Source: Bacteroidales bacterium (GTDB lineage Bacteria > Bacteroidota > Bacteroidia > Bacteroidales > UBA7960). Taken from it: 11,085 nt of DNA. Below the pieces are notes generated by a model. The model did not search any database. It saw nothing but the letters and a program-made list of their open reading frames with translations, and was not told the DNA's origin. This document shows positions 6,456 through 11,085 of the stretch, piece by piece; positions within the stretch are counted from its first letter, which is position 1; the number at the start of each line of letters is the position of its first letter. A program made the position numbers and the translations under genes. Where the stretch lies: positions 1 through 11,085 of the forward strand of contig PWNY01000333.1 in NCBI GenBank assembly GCA_003557805.1. The letters are read 5' to 3'.

Positions 6456-8291
6456 CTAACCGTTCATAGACATTAAGAACTCTTCATTGTCTTTGGTGTG
6501 CTTGATACGGTCAAGCAAAAACTCCATTGCCTCCAGTGGTGTCATGTCGGCGATGAACTTGCGCAACACCCATATCCTGTTCATAATGTCCCTGTTCAGC
6601 AACAGGTCCTCCCGTCTTGTGCCGGAAGCAACGATATCGATAGATGGGAATATCCTCTTGTTCGAAAGGCGGCGGTCGAGCTGCAGCTCCATATTACCGG
6701 TTCCCTTGAACTCCTCAAATATAACCTCATCCATCTTTGACCCCGTATCAATAAGTGCTGTGGCGATAATGGATAGAGAACCCCCGTCCTCGATATTACG
6801 TGCAGCACCGAAGAAACGCTTCGGCTTGTGAAGTGCGTTTGCATCAACTCCACCTGAAAGTACCTTCCCGGAGGCGGGACTTACAGTATTGAATGCCCTG
6901 GCAAGGCGGGTTATGCTGTCCAGGAGTATTACGACATCATGGCCGCATTCGACCATACGCTTGGCTTTTTCCAGTACTATGTTGGATACCTTCACATGCC
7001 GCTCTGCCGGTTCATCGAATGTTGAGGATATAACCTCGCCTTTTACGTTCCTTGCCATTTCGGTAACCTCTTCGGGCCTCTCATCTATAAGAAGCACTAT
7101 AAGATAGACCTCGGGGTGGTTTGCCGCAATTGCATTGGCTACCTCCTGCAGCAGAATTGTCTTACCGGTTTTTGGCTGGGCGACAATAAGCCCCCGCTGG
7201 CCTTTGCCTATAGGGGCGAACATATCTATTATGCGGGTGGACAGGGTCTCACCCTGATGGCCTGTTATGTTGAACTTCTGGTCAGGGAACAGGGGGGTAA
7301 GGAAATCGAAGGGAACCCTGTCGCGCACCTCTGCAGGTACACGGCCGTTTATCTGTTCCACTTTGATAAGTGGGAAGTATTTTTCATTCTCTTTCGGCGG
7401 GCGGATACCTCCTGTTACAGTGTCTCCCGTTTTGAGCCCGAAAAGCTTGATCTGGCTCTGGGATACGTAAATGTCGTCGGGCGAGTTGAGGTAGTTGTAG
7501 TCTGAAGACCTCAGGAAGCCATAGCCGTCAGGCATTATTTCCAGGACACCTTCGGCCGTGATAATGCCGTCGAACTCATATACAGGCTCCCCCGTACGGC
7601 GGTCAAAGCCTTTTGGCTTCTGGTAGTGTTCCTTGTCTTTCTGATGCTCCTGCTGGGGTTGTGAACGCTGCTTTTCCCCGGGTTTTTCTTCCTTGCTCTT
7701 CTGCTGGGGCTGAGGTTCCTGTTTGGGCTTCTGGGCAGTCTTTTCATTTTGTGTACCCTTCTCTGCCACTTCCCCTGACACCTTTGATGTACCGGCGGCT
7801 GCCTGGCTGCTGGCGGTTTGTTTCTGCTCCTTCTCCCTTGCAAAGTGATCAGCCTGTTTCTTTTCAGTCTGACCTGCACCCTGCTCCTCCTTCTTGCGCC
7901 GTCCCCTTTTTCGCCCGGTATGCTTAGACTCCTTTTGCTGTGGGGGTGGCTGTTGTGGCCTGTTAGGCCGGCTTTCATCAACAGGTCTTTCAGGAGCTTT
8001 CTCCTCTTTTGTTTCCTTTTGCTGTTCAGCCCTCTCTTCAGTCTTCTTATCGGTTGATGTAGCCGCCGGAATGCGTTTACGGGGTCGTCCCTGTCCGCGT
8101 CCAGGCTTTTTATCCTGCTGTTTCTCAGGTTTTTTCTCCTGTACCCTTGGTGGGTTCAATGCCTGTGCATCCAGGATCTTGTAGATAAGGTCCTGCTTTT
8201 TGTATGATTCAACCTTCTTGATTTCCAGGCCCTTGGCGATTTCCCTGAGCTCGGCAAGCAACTTACTGTTCAACTCTACTATGTCGTACAT
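6456..8291 (-). CDS. rho: Transcription termination factor Rho with long disordered insertion
   Basis: A 611-residue hexameric RNA helicase that ends transcription by binding nascent RNA and hydrolysing ATP. Residues 1-41 are the small helical N-terminal Rho domain (MYDIVELNSKLL...). Residues 42 to about 228 are a low-complexity stretch rich in Lys, Gln, Glu, Pro and Arg, including GRGQGRPRKR and GRKRGRRKK basic patches. The cold-shock-like RNA-binding domain follows, with DGYGFLR at 255-261. The ATPase core shows Walker A AQPKTGKT (371-378), Walker B VVILLDS (453-459) and the secondary RNA-site segment ASGTRREDLL (555-564). E. coli Rho is about 419 residues; the difference is the insertion. 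Such insertions are typical of Bacteroidota Rho, and the one in Bacteroides thetaiotaomicron drives phase separation. A leader of about 200 nt is likely. The stop is TAG. Confidence 0.97.
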   Translation of the reverse strand: MYDIVELNSKLLAELREIAKGLEIKKVESYKKQDLIYKILDAQALNPPRVQEKKPEKQQDKKPGRGQGRPRKRIPAATSTDKKTEERAEQQKETKEEKAPERPVDESRPNRPQQPPPQQKESKHTGRKRGRRKKEEQGAGQTEKKQADHFAREKEQKQTASSQAAAGTSKVSGEVAEKGTQNEKTAQKPKQEPQPQQKSKEEKPGEKQRSQPQQEHQKDKEHYQKPKGFDRRTGEPVYEFDGIITAEGVLEIMPDGYGFLRSSDYNYLNSPDDIYVSQSQIKLFGLKTGDTVTGGIRPPKENEKYFPLIKVEQINGRVPAEVRDRVPFDFLTPLFPDQKFNITGHQGETLSTRIIDMFAPIGKGQRGLIVAQPKTGKTILLQEVANAIAANHPEVYLIVLLIDERPEEVTEMARNVKGEVISSTFDEPAERHVKVSNIVLEKAKRMVECGHDVVILLDSITRLARAFNTVSPASGKVLSGGVDANALHKPKRFFGAARNIEDGGSLSIIATALIDTGSKMDEVIFEEFKGTGNMELQLDRRLSNKRIFPSIDIVASGTRREDLLLNRDIMNRIWVLRKFIADMTPLEAMEFLLDRIKHTKDNEEFLMSMNG

Positions 8292-8502
8292 ATTATATGA
8301 TTTGGATCTTATTCAATAATTTCTGGTATGATATTCTTGCAATAAAACAAAATTGGAACGGATTATTGGTCAAAACAACCTCTTTTACCTCTGTGGGACT
8401 GTGACCGGCTTACGGGAACACCTCCAGCAAAATGTGCGGAAAAAGAAAGTCTGGTTTCGGATGTATAGCCAAAGAATATTATTGTATACGCAGGAATCGC
8501 TG
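8292..8502 (-). other. Putative long 5' leader of rho
   Basis: If the promoter at 8503-8510 is used, rho has an untranslated leader of roughly 205 nt. No ATG-initiated leader peptide occurs in it on the minus strand. It starts with a small hairpin (GCAG/CTGC, 8491-8504 region) and has a GC-richer middle (about 8383-8480) with three short helices that can stack (8396-8398/8423-8425, 8401-8403/8419-8421, 8405-8407/8413-8415) and a pyrimidine-rich run on the minus strand. I recognise no known riboswitch. Rho autoregulation through its leader is known in other bacteria; here it is an inference. Confidence 0.4.
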
Positions 8503-8510
8503 CAAATATA
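8503..8510 (-). promoter_or_regulatory. Candidate -7 element of the rho promoter
   Basis: The minus strand reads TATATTTG, an exact fit to TAnnTTTG. At the expected -33 distance there is only a T-run (minus strand), not TTTG, so the promoter is half-supported. Confidence 0.4.
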
Positions 8511-8584
8511 ATCAATAGTTATAAAATAAAAAAAATTATTTCATTGCTCTGGCCAAAAGGCCTTGCTTGCACATTTACGCAGTT

Positions 8585-8616
8585 TTTGTGCCGATATTGT
8601 GCAAAAAATAATTTAA
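8585..8616 (+). promoter_or_regulatory. Weak promoter candidate of the DUF4293 gene
   Basis: TTTG (8585-8588), a 20-nt spacer and TAATTTAA (8609-8616), with two mismatches to TAnnTTTG. A 7-bp inverted repeat (TTGCACA 8567-8573 and TGTGCAA 8598-8604) brackets the -33 element. A start near 8622 would give a leader of about 33 nt. Confidence 0.3.
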
Positions 8617-8655
8617 TTTTACCTTTTTATAATAGAAATAAATAAAAAAGACATC

Positions 8656-9123
8656 ATGATACAGCGTATTCAAACTGTTTACCTATTTCTTGTGTTTCTG
8701 TTCGCTATACTCTATGTGGTGCTTCCCCTGGCACATTTCCCTGCCGTAATGCCAGATATGCCGCTCAGGGTGATACAGTACAATGAGTTCATGATCGCCA
8801 CCGGCATTACAGGCTCGTGGATGGGAGCTTTGTTGATAGTGCTTTTTGCACTGGCTGCCCTGGTCACTGTATACACCACTTTCCTTTTCCGCAGGAGGAT
8901 AACCCAGATCAGGCTGGGTAAATACAATATGATTATTCATGCAGCTATAATCATGACCTCTTTCTTTTTTGTCGACAATATAAAGAAACAGGTCAGTGAT
9001 GCTGGCTTCTCCTATGGAGCGGGTATTGTTTTCCCGGTTATATCGCTTCTGCTAATACTGCTGGCTAACCGTTCTATTCGGAAAGACGAGGAACTTGTAC
9101 GTTCGGCCGACCGTATCCGTTAG
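8656..9123 (+). CDS. DUF4293 family membrane protein
   Basis: A 155-residue protein with four predicted membrane helices at about 7-29, 52-78, 90-107 and 121-137. The N-terminal MIQRIQTVYLFL and the C-terminal tail RKDEELVRSADRIR are the recognisable ends of the Bacteroidota family DUF4293, whose function is unknown. There are no catalytic motifs and no cysteines. The gene is divergent from rho across a 364-bp spacer and converges on the racemase gene with an 11-bp gap; no terminator hairpin is visible in that gap. DUF4293 genes are, to my knowledge, often found beside rho in this phylum, which supports the call, but the link is positional only. The start codon follows an A-rich stretch without a Shine-Dalgarno sequence. 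Confidence 0.85.
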   Translation: MIQRIQTVYLFLVFLFAILYVVLPLAHFPAVMPDMPLRVIQYNEFMIATGITGSWMGALLIVLFALAALVTVYTTFLFRRRITQIRLGKYNMIIHAAIIMTSFFFVDNIKKQVSDAGFSYGAGIVFPVISLLLILLANRSIRKDEELVRSADRIR

Positions 9124-9134
9124 GTATTGCCGGC

Positions 9135-10208
9135 TCAGTCTTCCAGGCGCTTGATGATATAGTCTGAGTTGAAAAGCCTGAGAGCCCCCATATACTTCAG
9201 CCGGAACTTAATAAAGTCACCAACCTTGTATTTTTTCGGGTTTTTCCCGAGGTCCATCACAAGTATATCGGAACTTGCCCCTGCCATTTCCATTTCTTTA
9301 TCAACCGGAATCAGAAAGTCAGGGCTTATGTCCAAAAGACCCACATCCAGCAGCGCACGCCAGGAGGTCTTTCCATAGTCAGATGCATCTATCTCGAATG
9401 ACTCTCCTGAAGGGTTCTCCTGCATGGTTCCTTCCGGCACGATGGGCTTTTCAATGAGCTCAATGATTTCTGCCTTGAAGGTAATCACATCATCCTTCAT
9501 CCCCTTTATTGTTTTGCCCGTCCACAGGTTCGCCCCGAAATAGAGCGTCTCACCGACCCTGAAGTGGTTGACCCCCGGGGGGACCTGTTTTTTGGCGAGC
9601 ATCGGTATTGTTACCGAAGTACCCCCCGAAAGCAGGTCAATTTTCCTGCTGAACTTAATCTCGACTATCTGCTTGTAAAGGCTCAGCTGTATCAGCTTGT
9701 CGCGTGAGGGCATAACGCCGTAAAGGCAGTTAAGGTTTGTTCCGAACCCGAGGATCTTGATGTTGGGCAGCTCGAAAACCTTTGAATAGAAATCCACGAG
9801 CTTTTCACCCATTACACCTTCCCTGAGCTCTCCCATTTCAACCATGATGATCACCTCGTGTACCTTTTCCTGTCGCTGGGCCTCCCTGGAGATTAGCTTC
9901 ATGGTCTCAAGGTCGGTGTTAAGGCTTACATCGGCATATTTTACGAGGCTGCGGATGCTCCTGCGGGGAGGGGGCTTGATATAGACGGTTTTAACATCCG
10001 GGTCAATGCGTTTAATGGTACGAAGGTTTGATATCCTTGAATCCATTAATTCCCTGGCCCCCAATTCAATTATCTCCTTGATGTATATCTGGTTGCCGCA
10101 CAGGAGCTTGGTAACTATACCCCAGCGGATATTGTGCTTTTTAAACAGCCTGTCAAGATGATCGTAGTTGTGTTTTAGCTTTTTGCGGCTGATTGATATT
10201 TCTGCCAT
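9135..10208 (-). CDS. Alanine/ornithine racemase family PLP-dependent enzyme
   Basis: A 357-residue fold-type III PLP enzyme, which should interconvert the L- and D-forms of an amino acid. The N-terminal half is the alanine-racemase-type barrel. K34 in IVTKLLCGN is the expected PLP lysine. Further conserved blocks are ELREGV at 127-132, GFGTNLNCLYGVMPS at 154-168, SGGTSVTIPM at 194-203 and the phosphate/cofactor-side FRVGETLYFG at 216-225. The C-terminal half (about 235-355) is the beta domain. Length and motifs fit the alanine/ornithine racemase subgroup that includes clostridial ornithine racemase, rather than classical biosynthetic Alr. Substrate cannot be read from sequence; ornithine or alanine are options. 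It is the last gene of an operon, 10 nt after the GNAT stop, with an A-rich stretch in place of a Shine-Dalgarno sequence. Confidence 0.85.
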   Translation of the reverse strand: MAEISISRKKLKHNYDHLDRLFKKHNIRWGIVTKLLCGNQIYIKEIIELGARELMDSRISNLRTIKRIDPDVKTVYIKPPPRRSIRSLVKYADVSLNTDLETMKLISREAQRQEKVHEVIIMVEMGELREGVMGEKLVDFYSKVFELPNIKILGFGTNLNCLYGVMPSRDKLIQLSLYKQIVEIKFSRKIDLLSGGTSVTIPMLAKKQVPPGVNHFRVGETLYFGANLWTGKTIKGMKDDVITFKAEIIELIEKPIVPEGTMQENPSGESFEIDASDYGKTSWRALLDVGLLDISPDFLIPVDKEMEMAGASSDILVMDLGKNPKKYKVGDFIKFRLKYMGALRLFNSDYIIKRLED

Positions 10209-10218
10209 GATGGTTTTT

Positions 10219-10656
10219 TTATCGGGTCCAGCGCATTTCGAGGTACTTGCTGGTAAACCCTAATTTCTCGTAGAGAAAACGCGCCGGGTTCTCCGGCTCT
10301 ACGTGCAGCTTTATATCTCCTTCGGCCTTATCAAAAACTTTAAGCATCAGCTCTTTGCCAAGGCCTTTACCCCTGTAGTCCTTATGTACTGCAATATATA
10401 CGAGTATGTTCTCAGGTATGTAGCCTTCCATTCCTGTCCTGTTGATCACTACTGCTCCTGTTATTCCGCCTTCTTCACGTGATACAAGAATAAACCCCCC
10501 GAACTTTTCCTTATCATCGAGAGCAAATTCAATGCACTTCATTATGTACTTATGTTCGTCACCAAACTGATCCAGGTGTTCGAACAAAAAGTCTGCAATT
10601 TCTTTTTTCTCCTCTGTCGATACCTTGTCTGCAGGTGTATAAAACTTGTATTCCAT
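10219..10656 (-). CDS. GNAT family N-acetyltransferase
   Basis: A 145-residue acetyltransferase. The acetyl-CoA pyrophosphate loop RGKGLGKEL lies at 95-103, after the strand ILVYIAVHKDY (84-94). The C-terminal part has NPARFLYEKLGF (123-134), the usual last helix and strand of the GNAT fold. It should transfer an acetyl group from acetyl-CoA to an amine; the substrate is unknown. A GTG lies one codon upstream, but I chose the ATG at 10656 because it overlaps the symporter stop codon by one base (TGATG), the standard coupling arrangement. The next gene, the racemase, starts 10 nt after this stop. A role in acylating the transported or racemised amino acid is plausible from gene order but not shown; ribosomal-protein or peptide acetylation is also possible. 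Confidence 0.88.
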   Translation of the reverse strand: MEYKFYTPADKVSTEEKKEIADFLFEHLDQFGDEHKYIMKCIEFALDDKEKFGGFILVSREEGGITGAVVINRTGMEGYIPENILVYIAVHKDYRGKGLGKELMLKVFDKAEGDIKLHVEPENPARFLYEKLGFTSKYLEMRWTR

Positions 10657-11085
10657 CACTTTTTGTTGTTTTGTTTTGAGGTGAAGTTAATGATAATAAA
10701 TGAAAGGAGTGACAAACTAATGCCAAAAATATTGGGATCCATCCCCAGTGGCAGGTCCCATTCACCCGCAATTAGGGTGATGGTGGTGCCCCCACCCAGG
10801 AGCATTGCCCAGAAGGCCGCTGCCGGCCTGGCGTTTTTCAAAAACAGCGCCCCGATTACTGGAACAAAAAGCCCTGAAACCATAAAAGCATACGAATATA
10901 GCATCAACTCAAGCACATTGGGCATTCGGGTGGCCAGCAGCAAAGCTGCCGATCCAAGTAAAAACGTTAACCCTTGCGATACCAGCAGGAATGGTTTTTT
11001 ACTTTCTGGCACCTTGAACCATTTTGTTAAAATGTCTGTCAGGAAATTTCCGCTGGATGCCATCAGGCAGGAATCTGCCGTCGAC
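10656..11085 (-). CDS. Sodium:solute symporter family protein, C-terminal part
   Basis: The frame is open to the right edge, so the N-terminal two thirds or more of this inner-membrane transporter are missing; the Met at 11063 is internal. The first visible residues read STADSCLMASSGNFLTDI, the TM8 segment of the SSS family. The Ser-Thr pair at its start (codons at 11079-11084) corresponds to the Na2 sodium ligands of PutP and vSGLT. About four further hydrophobic segments follow (roughly residues 24-45, 51-75, 82-101 and 108-127 from the Met at 11063), then a short basic cytoplasmic tail. The family takes up amino acids, sugars or organic acids with sodium. The downstream GNAT and racemase genes favour an amino-acid-like solute, but the substrate cannot be assigned from this fragment. 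The stop overlaps the GNAT start by one base. Confidence 0.88.
   Translation of the reverse strand, partial: STADSCLMASSGNFLTDILTKWFKVPESKKPFLLVSQGLTFLLGSAALLLATRMPNVLELMLYSYAFMVSGLFVPVIGALFLKNARPAAAFWAMLLGGGTTITLIAGEWDLPLGMDPNIFGISLSLLSFIIINFTSKQNNKK

Noticed and set aside
7535..7981. 148-codon minus-strand open frame
   Set aside because: It is an alternative frame within the low-complexity insertion of rho, whose biased composition removes stops. The rho frame is certain on both sides.
8297..8404. 35-codon plus-strand ORF in the rho/DUF4293 spacer
   Set aside because: It has no promoter or ribosome-binding evidence, begins inside the rho 5' leader on the opposite strand and encodes nothing recognisable; chance is sufficient.
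8383..8480. Possible cobalamin-type riboswitch because of GGGACTGTGACCGG-like sequence
   Set aside because: The conserved riboswitch core boxes are absent in the right order on either strand, and the helices I can draw are only 3 bp each.
8551..8562. GGCC-AAAA-GGCC mini-hairpin as a terminator
   Set aside because: The stem is only 4 bp, and no gene ends nearby on either strand.
10656..11063. Met at 11063 as the start of a small membrane protein
   Set aside because: The frame continues to the right edge with typical SSS-family TM8 residues, so the Met is internal to a truncated symporter.

Overview
The window reads as chromosomal DNA of a member of the Bacteroidota, probably an environmental Bacteroidales-like lineage. 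The evidence is a Rho factor with a long low-complexity insertion after its N-terminal domain, a DUF4293 membrane protein next to rho, a BlaI/M56 (BlaR1-like) regulatory pair, a secreted DUF3108-like protein, gene starts without clear Shine-Dalgarno sequences, and promoter candidates of the Bacteroidota type (TTTG, about 20 nt, TAnnTTTG). No mobile element, CRISPR array, rRNA, tRNA or phage gene is visible.

Layout. Positions 1-752 (+) hold the 3' part of an ornithine carbamoyltransferase gene. It converges on a two-gene minus-strand unit (786-2803): a BlaI-type repressor gene and, overlapping it by one base, an M56 membrane metallopeptidase gene. The promoter of this unit is covered by a perfect 26-bp palindrome, and a second copy of the palindrome core lies just before the start codon. 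A secreted DUF3108-like protein follows on the minus strand (2953-3663) with its own rho-independent terminator. Divergently, yjbQ (3807-4217) and a copper-type P1B ATPase gene (4313-6439) run on the plus strand. The ATPase gene converges on rho (6456-8291, minus). A 364-bp intergenic stretch (8292-8655) separates rho from the divergent DUF4293 gene (8656-9123, plus). The right end is a tight minus-strand operon: the C-terminal part of a sodium:solute symporter, a GNAT acetyltransferase (start and stop codons overlapping) and an alanine/ornithine racemase-family PLP enzyme.

How the genes may work together. The BlaI/M56 pair has the parts of a BlaR1-BlaI proteolytic signalling system, but the sensor carries a charged helical tail with internal repeats instead of a penicillin-binding domain, so its signal is unknown. 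The symporter-GNAT-racemase operon suggests uptake and stereochemical or acyl modification of an amino acid; this is inference from gene order. The other genes look like housekeeping or metal-homeostasis genes.

I did not find a clearly new multi-gene system. The most interesting items are the double operator of the BlaI/M56 unit together with its unusual sensor domain, the long leader and disordered insertion of rho, and the symporter-GNAT-racemase operon.
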